Assembly: GCA_002418865.1 (NCBI GenBank)
Contig: DIEY01000004.1
Location: 1 to 17,674 of the forward strand
Source of the DNA: Bacteroidales bacterium UBA5762
GTDB taxonomy: Bacteria; Bacteroidota; Bacteroidia; Bacteroidales; TTA-H9
Direction: 5' to 3'
Length of the DNA stretch: 17,674 nucleotides
Shown: in pieces, positions 1 to 7,422 of the stretch
Layout: the number at the start of each line of letters is the position of its first letter
Numbering within the stretch: position 1 is the stretch's first letter
The notes under the pieces: model-generated
Seen by the model: only the letters and a program-made list of their open reading frames with translations
What the model was told of the DNA's origin: nothing
Database searches by the model: none
Made by a program: the position numbers and the translations under genes

Positions 1-69
1 TTTATTTGTGGATATACAGTTGAAACAGACACATCAGAGGTGATGAGCACCTCAACCCGTTCCTAAAAT

Positions 70-294
70 TTATTGAAAAAATCTGTTTTCAAGATCTTTG
101 TAACTGTCAAAGACAAAATCGGCACCGGCATTTTTTAAGGTAACGGCATCGAAGGAGGTGGTCACTCCACAGACAATGCATCCGGCTGCCTTTCCTGCGA
201 TGATGCCATTGATGGAATCTTCAATGATAGTGGTCGCCTCTCGGAATCGTCACATCCCCGTCCAGATCAAAAAAAATCGTTTTTATCAGTATAT
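70..294 (-). pseudogene. HAD-superfamily phosphatase (beta-phosphoglucomutase-like) remnant, copy 1
   Basis: On the minus strand the sequence encodes the N-terminal HAD motif (LIKTIFFDLDG) near 260-290. About seven residues later, after a lost base, it jumps to the typical C-terminal HAD block TIIEDSINGIIAGKAAG, then VTTSFDAVTLKNAGADFVFDS, and ends with a TAA at 70-72. A full family member has roughly 200-220 residues, so about 130 central residues are missing (cap domain and motif II). The expected start codon reads ATA instead of ATG, and a one-base deletion after FDLDG breaks the frame relative to the second copy at 17387-17520. The gene is therefore dead three times over. The HAD motifs are seen directly; the phosphoglucomutase-like subfamily is inferred from the IEDSxxGxxAGxAAG block. 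Confidence 0.8.
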
Positions 295-295
295 C
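99..295. repeat. Left copy of a 17-kb-spaced direct repeat (HAD gene fragment)
   Basis: This segment matches 17387-17520 in the same orientation. Block 99-149 pairs with 17387-17437 with 3 mismatches in 51 bases. Block 214-295 pairs with 17438-17520 with 4 mismatches and one indel. Positions 150-213 (64 bases) are absent from the right copy. Both copies share the same junction, at the word GAGGCGACCAC on the minus strand, where the N-terminal and C-terminal HAD parts have been joined. Alignment was done by eye. Confidence 0.9.
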
Positions 296-301
296 TTAAT
301 C

Positions 302-358
302 TTATTGTTCATTGGTCGTTCTGTAGTCTAAAGAATCAGGAGAGATTTCATTACTCAT
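302..358 (-). other. 18-codon ORF upstream of HAD remnant, probable remnant of a neighbour gene
   Basis: A minus-strand ATG at 356-358 opens an 18-residue frame beginning MSNEISPDSLDYR and ending TTNEQ then TAA. It is preceded by a good Bacteroidota -7 box, TATCTTTG, four bases before the ATG. In the right-hand copy of this locus, the gene in front of the HAD remnant also ends in Gln-TAA a few bases before the HAD start. The 18-codon frame may therefore be that gene with nearly all of its body deleted. This is inference; it could also be a chance ORF. Confidence 0.35.
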
Positions 359-362
359 GTTG

Positions 363-370
363 CAAAGATA
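363..370 (-). promoter_or_regulatory. Bacteroidota -7 promoter box (TATCTTTG), minus strand
   Basis: The minus strand reads TATCTTTG, an exact match to the TAnnTTTG -7 consensus, followed by GCAAC and the ATG at 358. No TTTG is visible at the expected -33 spacing, so this is a half-match. It would drive the small ORF and HAD remnant and leave almost no leader. Confidence 0.45.
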
Positions 371-404
371 AGGGTTCCGGTGGAAAATTACATTTCTCTC
401 TGTC

Positions 405-435
405 TTTGTAAGAAATAAAAAAATTTGTTACTTTG
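405..435 (+). promoter_or_regulatory. Candidate promoter, TTTG-N19-TTACTTTG
   Basis: A -33 element TTTG (405-408) is separated by exactly 19 bases from TTACTTTG (428-435). The latter differs from the Bacteroidota -7 consensus TAnnTTTG only at its second base. It faces right, towards the broken frame at 514 and the phosphoesterase at 702, so it could drive the phosphoesterase with a leader of about 260 bases. Confidence 0.5.
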
Positions 436-513
436 ATACTTTATGAAAAATCGGTAACTTCTATGCAAAAAACATGTTTATAGATGCTGATTCTCTTTTA
501 TAATTGGCAGATC

Positions 514-705
514 ATGCAGACTCAGGAAAAAGAAGTTCCGCTCAATTTCGGATAGCAGGCAAAGCGAGTCGCTGAATTGACGGAAGATGGGAACCTGATA
601 TCATCCCCCGGTTATCCATGTGTGGGCTGGATGGATGTAGTAATTCCGGGAGAACCTGAACCACTGACGGACAGATTTTTAAAACAAAACATACAAATCA
701 GATGA
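514..705 (+). pseudogene. Broken ORF, possible glycoside hydrolase family 2 N-terminal fragment
   Basis: From ATG 514 the frame reads 13 codons to an in-frame TAG (553-555), then stays open for 49 more codons to a TGA at 703-705. That TGA overlaps the phosphoesterase start as ATGA. The open part contains GNLISSPGYP, a W, then VVIPG followed closely by PEPL. In GH2 N-terminal sugar-binding domains a comparable order occurs (IS.P.(Y/F)..W....VPGT, then a later YP.PL). The two motifs are too close here, as if an internal piece were lost. The resemblance is weak and from memory. The in-frame stop and coding-like composition support a decayed gene, and the ATGA overlap suggests it was once translationally coupled to the phosphoesterase. 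Confidence 0.35.
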
Positions 706-1685
706 GGAATAAAAGATGGATAATTGCCGCTCTGTGCACGTTGATGGCCTACGGAATGCATGCACAGAAGCTCACCTTCAACAAGGAAAGTACATTTAAA
801 ATCGTACAGTTTACTGACATTCATTACAAGCAAGGAAATCCACAGTCAGATACTGCCCTGTTGCTGATAAACCGGGTTTTAGACAGTGAGAAACCCGATA
901 TGGTGGTTTTTACAGGAGACATTGTGACCGGCAAACCGGCAAAAGAGAGTTGGGATGCCCTCACAAAACTGGTCATCGACCGTAAAATACCCTTCGCGGT
1001 GACACTGGGGAACCACGACCATGAACAGGATGTGACAAGGGAAGAGATTGCCCGTTTTGTCACTGCTTATCCCTTTAACCTGAATACACCTTCTGTTCCC
1101 GGCGTCCCTGGAGTAATGAACGATATGATTCCAATTCACGGCAATCAAAATCAGTTGAAAGCGGCTGCCCTTATTTACTGTTTCGACTCGGGTGCCTACT
1201 CCACAATAGAAGGATTGAAAGGGTATGGTTGGATCACATCGGGTCAGATAAACTGGTACAAATCACAAAGCCTGCAACAGACCGTACAAAACAATTTCAA
1301 TCCCCTGCCGGCACTGGCTTACTTTCATATACCCCTGCCTGAATACCGTCTGGCATTTAATGACGAGAAAAACAGCCGGCTGGGTGTCAGGCTTGAAGAT
1401 GAATGCGCGCCGGAGCTCAACTCGGGCATGTTCCTGGCCATGCGGGAGATGCGGGATGTGATGGGCACGTTTGTCGGCCACGATCATGTGAACGATTATA
1501 TCGTAAATTATCATGACATCGCTCTGGCCTACGGCTGCTTCAGCGGCTGGAAAACAACCTATACGCCACAAGTAAACGGAGCACGTGTGGTGGTTCTCAG
1601 TGAAGGCAAACGCCAATTCGACACATGGCTGCGTCTACTCGACGGAACCATCCGCTATAAAGCCACCTTCCCAATGTCAGAATAA
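702..1685 (+). CDS. Secreted metallophosphoesterase, Dcr2/purple-acid-phosphatase-like
   Basis: Calcineurin-like metallophosphoesterase of 327 residues, predicted to hydrolyse phosphate esters outside the cytoplasm using a two-metal centre. The first 21 residues form a signal peptide (basic start, hydrophobic core, cut after MHA). The metal-binding motifs occur in order: FTDIHY (D39, H41), GD at 72-73, GNHDHE at 103-108, H209 in YFHIPLPE, and GHDH at 259-262. The wording FKIVQFTDIHY and the length fit the Dcr2-like branch. It is followed by a 316-base gap before the sigma factor, so it is probably a separate transcription unit from the PUL, driven from the promoter near 405-435 or from one of its own. 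It shares no obvious function with the PUL and could salvage phosphate from phosphorylated glycans or lipids. By eye it is more GC-rich than the genes that follow. The family is sure; the substrate is unknown. Confidence 0.9.
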   Translation: MRNKRWIIAALCTLMAYGMHAQKLTFNKESTFKIVQFTDIHYKQGNPQSDTALLLINRVLDSEKPDMVVFTGDIVTGKPAKESWDALTKLVIDRKIPFAVTLGNHDHEQDVTREEIARFVTAYPFNLNTPSVPGVPGVMNDMIPIHGNQNQLKAAALIYCFDSGAYSTIEGLKGYGWITSGQINWYKSQSLQQTVQNNFNPLPALAYFHIPLPEYRLAFNDEKNSRLGVRLEDECAPELNSGMFLAMREMRDVMGTFVGHDHVNDYIVNYHDIALAYGCFSGWKTTYTPQVNGARVVVLSEGKRQFDTWLRLLDGTIRYKATFPMSE

Positions 1686-2001
1686 TAAAAGCCAGAATAG
1701 GGCCAATTATTATATTACTTTGGTATTATAATCTCGCAATTCCTTTTACAGCACGAGATGATATGTTTATCTCTATCCACCCATTACTGATAAATGTTAT
1801 CATTTCAATAGACGTTTTTTCCATTTGAGTTTTTTTTGCCATTTATCTGTAGATTATAATTAAATTTGTGAAAACAAATCATCGTAAATCTTTATTCAAT
1901 TTCGTGTAAAGTTTTACTTATAGTTTAACTTTTTTTATTATGTTCAAAAAACATTCTTCTGCGGTGAGCTAAGCAATGTATCAATAAAAGATGAAACCGA
2001 T
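1686..2001. other. Intergenic region upstream of the sigma factor
   Basis: No gene is visible in these 316 bases. They contain a TTACTTTG word at 1715-1722 without a -33 partner, an AT-rich stretch, the better promoter candidate at 1835-1868, and a small hairpin at 1864-1879 (ATTTGT, GAAA tetraloop, ACAAAT). The frame of the sigma factor is open back to 1924 but has no ATG, which matters for its start assignment. No convincing terminator for the phosphoesterase is seen. Confidence 0.6.
1835..1868 (+). promoter_or_regulatory. Candidate promoter for the sigma factor gene, TTTG-N22-TAAATTTG
   Basis: TTTG at 1835-1838 and an exact TAnnTTTG -7 box (TAAATTTG, 1861-1868) lie 22 bases apart, slightly longer than the usual 19-21. 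The -7 box runs into a short inverted repeat at 1864-1879. A transcript would have a leader of about 130 bases before the TTG start at 2002. Confidence 0.35.
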
Positions 2002-2568
2002 TTGAAATGTAAAACAATTCATATCAATTCACGTATTCTTCGTCTTCTGCAGGAAGGTGATGAGAACGCTTTCGAACAAATTTTTCACTTTTATTACAAT
2101 CAGGTTTATACATTTGTATTGAACACGCTTTATAATACAACATTTGCAGAAGATATAACACAAACCGTTTTCATTACACTCTGGGAGAAAAGAGATACCA
2201 TTGACCCTGAAACAAATATTGAACCGCTTCTTTATACTATTGCCAGAAATCATGTATACAGGCAAACAGAACAATTGTTGCGCAGATTCAAATACGAACA
2301 AACTCAAAAAGAAAATATTCCGGCGGAATATAGCGCGGAAGAAGATGTAAACAATCTTTTTCTGGAAAAAATTCTTTCTGAATTGATTGAAAAACTTCCC
2401 TCGGAACGACGTAAGGTCTTCTTATTAAGCCGGAAAGAGCACCTGTCAAACAAAAATATCGCTGACCGGTTGCACATTTCGGAAAAAACAGTAGAAACAC
2501 AAATAAGACGTTCTCTTATCTTTTTAAAAGATAAAATGAAACAATATCTTAATCTTTTTTTCTTGTGA
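2002..2568 (+). CDS. ECF-type RNA polymerase sigma factor of the PUL
   Basis: Sigma-70 family extracytoplasmic-function factor of 188 residues, normal for the Bacteroidota PUL-linked group. Region 2 spans about residues 15-85, with EGDENAFEQIF and the AEDITQTVFITLWEKRD signature at 49-65. Region 4 spans about 125-180, with LPSERRKVFLLSR and the helix-turn-helix LSNKNIADRLHISEKTVETQIRR. It should direct RNA polymerase to the susC promoter once released by the FecR protein encoded 128 bases downstream. The start is a TTG at 2002, because the frame has no ATG before region 2. An ATG 11 bases upstream is out of frame and closes after MKPI, its stop overlapping the TTG. An unusual start, or a start further upstream, cannot be excluded. 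The function is well supported; the exact start is not. Confidence 0.92.
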   Translation: MKCKTIHINSRILRLLQEGDENAFEQIFHFYYNQVYTFVLNTLYNTTFAEDITQTVFITLWEKRDTIDPETNIEPLLYTIARNHVYRQTEQLLRRFKYEQTQKENIPAEYSAEEDVNNLFLEKILSELIEKLPSERRKVFLLSRKEHLSNKNIADRLHISEKTVETQIRRSLIFLKDKMKQYLNLFFL

Positions 2569-2696
2569 CTCTTCACTTTTATTTTTTCAAATACTCTCAC
2601 TTATCTCAATAAGATATGGTTAAATTTGGTTAACTTTATGTTAAATACAGAATTATTGTAAGGATTTTATTCCTTCTAAGTATAATAATTATAAAT

Positions 2697-3686
2697 ATGT
2701 CAGAAGAAATTAAAAAATTGATTGAAAAATTTCTCTCCCGAACAATCTCAGGTGAAGAATCTAATAAGTTGCTCAACGCTTATCAGGAAAAGAGAATAAA
2801 CAAGAAGCAATTCAATAGCTATTATGCTGGAGAATGGGAGAATGCAGGACAATCCCCTTCACCGGAGGCAGAGAAAAGCAGGAAGAAGGTTTGGAAACAG
2901 GTCCGGTCGTATATACACCCACACATGTTTTCTCTTACTGAAATCAAAAGCAGATGGATTGCAGTTGCCGGCATCGCAGCTGTCGCTATACTGTTTTTTG
3001 CGCTTGGATATTCGATTCGGCTGACATCCGCTTATTCTGCGAAAGAGCTTGTGGTAATAGTGGGGAATGGACAAAAAGCGAACGTACGGCTTCCCGATGG
3101 ATCTCATGTAAACCTTAACTCTGCAAGCGAACTTCGATACCCCTCTGATTTCGGGAAAAAGGAGAGGACAGTGAAACTGAAAGGTGAGGCATATTTTGAC
3201 GTAGAAAGCAATCCAAACAGCCCATTCATCGTACAGGCCAGTTCTAACCTGCAGGTAAAGGCGTTAGGAACAAAGTTCAATGTCAAATCATATCCCGATG
3301 ATACCCAAATAATCAGTACGTTGATCGAAGGAACGATTGAAGTGAGCAGCCCGGAATGGACAGAAGTGTTGACCCAGGGTGAACAGATTCAATTTCACAC
3401 CCGTGACTTTGCATTCAGCAAATCTTCCGTTGAAAATGTGGACGAAGCCATTTTCTGGATGACCGGTCAATTTGTTTTTGACAAAGAAACACTGGAAAAT
3501 ATTGGCAAAATACTGGAGAGAATGTATAACGTATCTATATCTTTTTCGACTCCCGACATAAAAGAGATTCAATATAGTGGAAAAATAAAGAATAATAGCA
3601 TGGAGAATGTATTGAATCTTATTACTGTTGTTTCTCCGTTACAGTATACAATGACCGGGTCACATATTACTTTCAGTAAAAAATAG
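2697..3686 (+). CDS. FecR-family anti-sigma factor
   Basis: Inner-membrane anti-sigma factor of 329 residues. The cytoplasmic N-terminal part (1-86) should bind the sigma factor encoded just upstream. A single membrane segment lies at about 87-107 (WIAVAGIAAVAILFFALGY). The periplasmic FecR domain spans about 118-216 and shows the typical VRLPDGSHVNLNSAS, GEAYFDVE and FIVQ...VKALGTKFNV stretches. A DUF4974-like domain, which resembles an STN fold, fills about 258-327. It receives the signal from the STN domain of the SusC encoded next. A TAAATTTG -7-like word at 2621-2628, without a -33 partner, lies before the gene, so it may have its own weak promoter as well as read-through from the sigma gene. 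Start at ATG 2697. Confidence 0.93.
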   Translation: MSEEIKKLIEKFLSRTISGEESNKLLNAYQEKRINKKQFNSYYAGEWENAGQSPSPEAEKSRKKVWKQVRSYIHPHMFSLTEIKSRWIAVAGIAAVAILFFALGYSIRLTSAYSAKELVVIVGNGQKANVRLPDGSHVNLNSASELRYPSDFGKKERTVKLKGEAYFDVESNPNSPFIVQASSNLQVKALGTKFNVKSYPDDTQIISTLIEGTIEVSSPEWTEVLTQGEQIQFHTRDFAFSKSSVENVDEAIFWMTGQFVFDKETLENIGKILERMYNVSISFSTPDIKEIQYSGKIKNNSMENVLNLITVVSPLQYTMTGSHITFSKK

Positions 3687-3749
3687 CATTACTAACTCAC
3701 AAAAAACAGAGCCTATGAAACAGGACAATTAATAGTTTACCTAAAAAAA

Positions 3750-3777
3750 CCGGAGTAATGTTGGCCCATCACTCCGG
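3750..3777. terminator. GC-rich hairpin between fecR and susC
   Basis: Arms CCGGAGTAATG (3750-3760) and CATCACTCCGG (3767-3777) pair over 11 bases with one A-C mismatch around a six-base loop. The plus strand has no T-tract after the stem. The stem is preceded by seven A residues (3743-3749), which would be a T-tract on the minus strand. It could act as a weak or Rho-assisted terminator of the sigma/anti-sigma transcript, or as an attenuator or RNA-stabilising structure. Confidence 0.45.
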
Positions 3778-3878
3778 CGGAAAAGTAAATAACTATTTCA
3801 ATTTACTAAAAAAGTTATAAGAAATAGTCTGACTTTTAGTGAACGCGACATTCCATGTACAGGATAATTGCACAACAT

Positions 3879-3898
3879 CGTTTTAAAGATTTAAAACG
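3879..3898. repeat. 20-base palindrome upstream of susC
   Basis: CGTTTTAAA and TTTAAAACG form perfect 9-base arms around a GA spacer, 111 bases before the susC start. The right half with its spacer (GATTTAAAACG) recurs at 9847-9857 in the gap before the glycosidase gene. It is a candidate binding site for a dimeric regulator. AT-rich palindromes also arise by chance. Confidence 0.4.
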
Positions 3899-4008
3899 CT
3901 GTAGGCCCGCATTCAGTTGCAGGACAAAATTACTCAATCTAAGAGAACTTCGTGCCTTTTTATCCTTAATTATACACTAAACAAGCTAAAATATAAAAAA
4001 ATTACTCC

Positions 4009-7000
4009 ATGAACATACAAATCAAACGAATTGGCGTTAGCTGTTTGCTCCTGTTCCTGTTAAATATCGGGCAAAGCATAGCGCAATTAAGCATTTCCGC
4101 AACGAATACGGAAATAAGAAACGTACTTAGACAAATAGAGCAAAAAAGTGATTACACTTTTTTCTATAGCGATAATTTCCTGGATCTAAACCAAAAGGTG
4201 ACTATTCAGGTTAAAGATGAAACAATTGAAAATATTCTGAACGGGTTGTTTCGAAATACAAAAATTGATTATCGGATTAACAACAGACAAATAGCGTTAA
4301 CTGAAAAAAATATAAACGATAACGCTGCCATCACCGCTCAACAGCAAGGAAGAAGAACTATCTCAGGGACAATTCGCGACAATACCGGTGAATCGGTGAT
4401 CGGAGCATCCATTGTGGAGAAAGGAAATCCCTCGCATGGAACAATTACCGATATAAACGGCAATTACTCACTTTCTAATTTGCCCGCTAACGCAACACTT
4501 CAAATAACATATGTTGGCATGGAAATGCAAGAAGTAGCAATCAACGGCAGAACAACGATTGATATCGTAATGAAATCGGACGTAGAATTGTTAGATGAGT
4601 TGGTGGTTGTCGGGTACGGAACAATGAAGAAAAAACTGGTAACCGGAGCTACATCACAGATCAGTTCTGAACTAATCAACAGACAAAATCCGGTATCAGT
4701 GATTGATGCCTTAAAATCCAGTACAACTGGTATGCAAATAGTCAAAACATCGGGAGAACCCGGTTCGGCTTTCAGAGTAAATATTCGTGGATTGGGAACT
4801 ACAGGAGATGCCACACCTTTATTCATTGTAGATGGGATACCCGTGAGCAATATCAATTATTTAAATCCTTCTGATATCGAATCAATTGATATTCTGAAAG
4901 ATGCTGCCTCCTCCTCTATTTATGGTTCCAGAGCCGCCAATGGAGTAATATTGGTTACGACAAAATCGGGTAATTACGATTCAAAACCTACAATTTCATA
5001 TGATGGTTATTATGGAGTTCAAAATCTCTATAAGAAATTACCCAGCTTAAATGCTCAGGAATATGCAACTTTGATGAACGAAGCAAGACTTAATGACGGT
5101 TTAGAACCATACGATTATGCTTCTTTAGTACCAAATTGGGAAGAGATTGAAAGTGGAAGAAATAAAGGAACTGATTGGTTCGGTGAAATCATGGTGAATA
5201 ATGCCCCAATCCAGAATCACTCATTAAGTATTAACGGCGGAACAGATAAATCCCGCTATTCTATGGGTTTCTCTTTAACTTCACAGGATGGCATTCTTGG
5301 AAAGCCCGTAGCTTCCTCCTATGACAGATATAATTTTAGGTTAAACACTGAACATAAAATATTTGACAATGAGGATTTCATAACTTTGAAAATTGGAGAA
5401 AATTTATCTTACAGCTACATTGACCGCTCAGGAATTGCAACCGGAGGAATGTACACCAACTCAATACGCAATACATTATGTACCTCTCCGTTTATGCCTG
5501 TTTTTGATGAAAACGGCAAGTATCATTTTGCTATACCATGGGATATCAGAGTTCCGAATCCTATAGCAATTATGGAGTACACGCACGGAAATAACACTTC
5601 TGTTAATCATAAATTATTAGGAAATGTTTATATTGATATACAGCTTATTAAGAACCTTACATTGCGAAGCACTTTCGGATATGATTTTTCAAATAATACA
5701 TATAGAAGCTACACCCCGAAATACAACCTGAGTGAACGCCATTTCCGCGATTATAGTAGTACTACTCATAATATGTATAAAGTACTGGGATATAACTTTG
5801 AAAACACGATTAATTATCTCTTGAAAATCGGAGAAACCGGTAACACCTTTGATATATTGGCAGGAAATACTGTTCAAAAGAATAACATCGGAGAAACCAT
5901 TTATGGAACAAATATAAATAGTATTTTTGATGATCTCGAGCACGCTTACCTCGATAATTCAAAATTAATTGATCCTGCCAGGACAATATTGGGAAGTTAT
6001 CCCTGGGGAGATGATAAGTTGTTATCCTATTTCGGAAGGATCAATTATAACTATCTTGAAAAATATTTGCTCACTGTTATAATGAGAGCCGACGGTTCTT
6101 CTAAGTTCGCAAAAGGTAAACAATGGGGTTATTTTCCTTCTGTGGCTGCAGGATGGGTTATCTCTGAAGAAGCATTTTGGAAAAACTTAGATAGCACTAT
6201 TTCATTTTTCAAGTTCAGGGCAAGTTGGGGCGAAAATGGGAATCAAAATATCTCACCTTTTCAATATCTCTCGACTATCAGTCTAAGTGGTGCGGATTAT
6301 TATGGAATAAATAAAAAGGAAAAATTAGTTGGTGCATATCCAAATATCCTCCCTAATCCGGATGTAACCTGGGAGACTTCTGAACAATTAAATATCGGCT
6401 TCGATTCAAATCTTTTTAATAATCGGTTGACTTTCAATTTTGATTGGTATATTAAGAGCACAAAAGACTGGCTGGTGGCTGCACCCACACTCGCAAGTTA
6501 TGGTACCGGAGCGCCGTTTATCAATGGAGGAGATGTTCAAAACAAAGGTTTTGAAATTGCCGTCAATTGGAAAAATAGCCTCAACAATTTCAACTATTCA
6601 ATAGGAGCAAATTTATCACATAATAAAAATGAAGTTACCAGAATTGCAAATTATGAAAAAATCATTCATGGCCTTCCTAATGTCTTAGCTGATCTCACCA
6701 GCGAGATATATCGGGCCGAAGAAGGATATCCAATCGGATATTTTTGGGGCTACAAGACAGATGGTATTTTTCAGAATGAAACGGAAGTACTGGCTTATAT
6801 TAACACAAAAGGAGAGTTGATTCAACCTGACGCAACACCGGGTGACGTACGTTTTGTAAATATGAATGATGATAATATTATTGACGATAATGATAAAGTA
6901 ATGATTGGAGACCCAAACCCTGATTTCACTTTTGGATTAAGCCTTGGCGCAGATTATAAAGGTTTCGATTTTTCTCTTGTGGCTAATGGAGTTGCAGGGA

Positions 7001-7410
7001 ATCAGATTATACAATCGTACCGTGACTTTGCCATTTTCCCTACACATAATTTCACAACGGATATTTTTGACCGATGGTATGGAGAAGGCACGTCAAACAG
7101 GCTGCCTAAACTATCGACTGCTTCCTCGAAAAATTTTTCTAATATTTCGGATTTATATGTTGAGGATGGTGATTATTTCAGAATTTCCAGCATATCAGTA
7201 GGATATGATTTTAGTAAATTAATTAAAAAGGACTATCTGAATCGGTTACATCTATATTTATCCATTCAAAATCTATATACATTTACTAAATATTCAGGAA
7301 TGGATCCAGAGATAGGATATAGCGGAGGAAGTAGTTTTGGTTCAGGTATAGATTTAGGATTTTATCCAAGTCCGAGAACCGTTCTGATCGGATTAAACGT
7401 TACATTTTAA
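4009..7410 (+). CDS. SusC-family TonB-dependent transporter with STN signalling domain
   Basis: Outer-membrane glycan importer of 1133 residues. A signal peptide ends near residue 25 (SIAQ). An STN (secretin/TonB short N-terminal) domain spans about 27-98, a carboxypeptidase-regulatory-like beta-sandwich about 117-188 (TISGTIRDNTGESVIGASI, TDINGNYSL), and the plug about 196-320 (DELVVVGYG, FRVNIRGLG, PLFIVDGIP, DAASSSIYGSRAANGVILVTTK). The rest is the 22-strand barrel, ending in the aromatic residue of NVTF. The STN domain marks it as a transducer that contacts the FecR protein encoded just upstream. It is the first gene of the run susC, susD, lipoprotein, glycosidase, kinase, transporter, SIS protein. 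TonB drives uptake, with SusD acting as the lid. The substrate is not readable from the sequence. Confidence 0.96.
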   Translation: MNIQIKRIGVSCLLLFLLNIGQSIAQLSISATNTEIRNVLRQIEQKSDYTFFYSDNFLDLNQKVTIQVKDETIENILNGLFRNTKIDYRINNRQIALTEKNINDNAAITAQQQGRRTISGTIRDNTGESVIGASIVEKGNPSHGTITDINGNYSLSNLPANATLQITYVGMEMQEVAINGRTTIDIVMKSDVELLDELVVVGYGTMKKKLVTGATSQISSELINRQNPVSVIDALKSSTTGMQIVKTSGEPGSAFRVNIRGLGTTGDATPLFIVDGIPVSNINYLNPSDIESIDILKDAASSSIYGSRAANGVILVTTKSGNYDSKPTISYDGYYGVQNLYKKLPSLNAQEYATLMNEARLNDGLEPYDYASLVPNWEEIESGRNKGTDWFGEIMVNNAPIQNHSLSINGGTDKSRYSMGFSLTSQDGILGKPVASSYDRYNFRLNTEHKIFDNEDFITLKIGENLSYSYIDRSGIATGGMYTNSIRNTLCTSPFMPVFDENGKYHFAIPWDIRVPNPIAIMEYTHGNNTSVNHKLLGNVYIDIQLIKNLTLRSTFGYDFSNNTYRSYTPKYNLSERHFRDYSSTTHNMYKVLGYNFENTINYLLKIGETGNTFDILAGNTVQKNNIGETIYGTNINSIFDDLEHAYLDNSKLIDPARTILGSYPWGDDKLLSYFGRINYNYLEKYLLTVIMRADGSSKFAKGKQWGYFPSVAAGWVISEEAFWKNLDSTISFFKFRASWGENGNQNISPFQYLSTISLSGADYYGINKKEKLVGAYPNILPNPDVTWETSEQLNIGFDSNLFNNRLTFNFDWYIKSTKDWLVAAPTLASYGTGAPFINGGDVQNKGFEIAVNWKNSLNNFNYSIGANLSHNKNEVTRIANYEKIIHGLPNVLADLTSEIYRAEEGYPIGYFWGYKTDGIFQNETEVLAYINTKGELIQPDATPGDVRFVNMNDDNIIDDNDKVMIGDPNPDFTFGLSLGADYKGFDFSLVANGVAGNQIIQSYRDFAIFPTHNFTTDIFDRWYGEGTSNRLPKLSTASSKNFSNISDLYVEDGDYFRISSISVGYDFSKLIKKDYLNRLHLYLSIQNLYTFTKYSGMDPEIGYSGGSSFGSGIDLGFYPSPRTVLIGLNVTF

Positions 7411-7422
7411 AAAGAGAAAATT

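Larger units (their letters stand above)
3687..4008. promoter_or_regulatory. Leader and control region of the susC operon
   Basis: A gene-free stretch of 322 bases between fecR and susC. It contains a hairpin at 3750-3777, a 20-base palindrome at 3879-3898, and three copies of a short word resembling CAGGACAATT (3721-3730, CAGGATAATT at 3860-3869, and CAGGACAAAATT at 3920-3931). The last two copies are each preceded, 5-6 bases earlier, by CATTC. No TAnnTTTG housekeeping promoter is visible, which fits transcription by the dedicated ECF sigma factor, though its recognition sequence cannot be assigned. Which of these elements is functional is unknown. Confidence 0.5.

Noticed and set aside
37..53. 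Small hairpin GAGGTG-ATGAG-CACCTC after the HAD copy 1 stop
   Set aside because: The six-base stem has no T-tract on either strand, so it is too weak to call a terminator.
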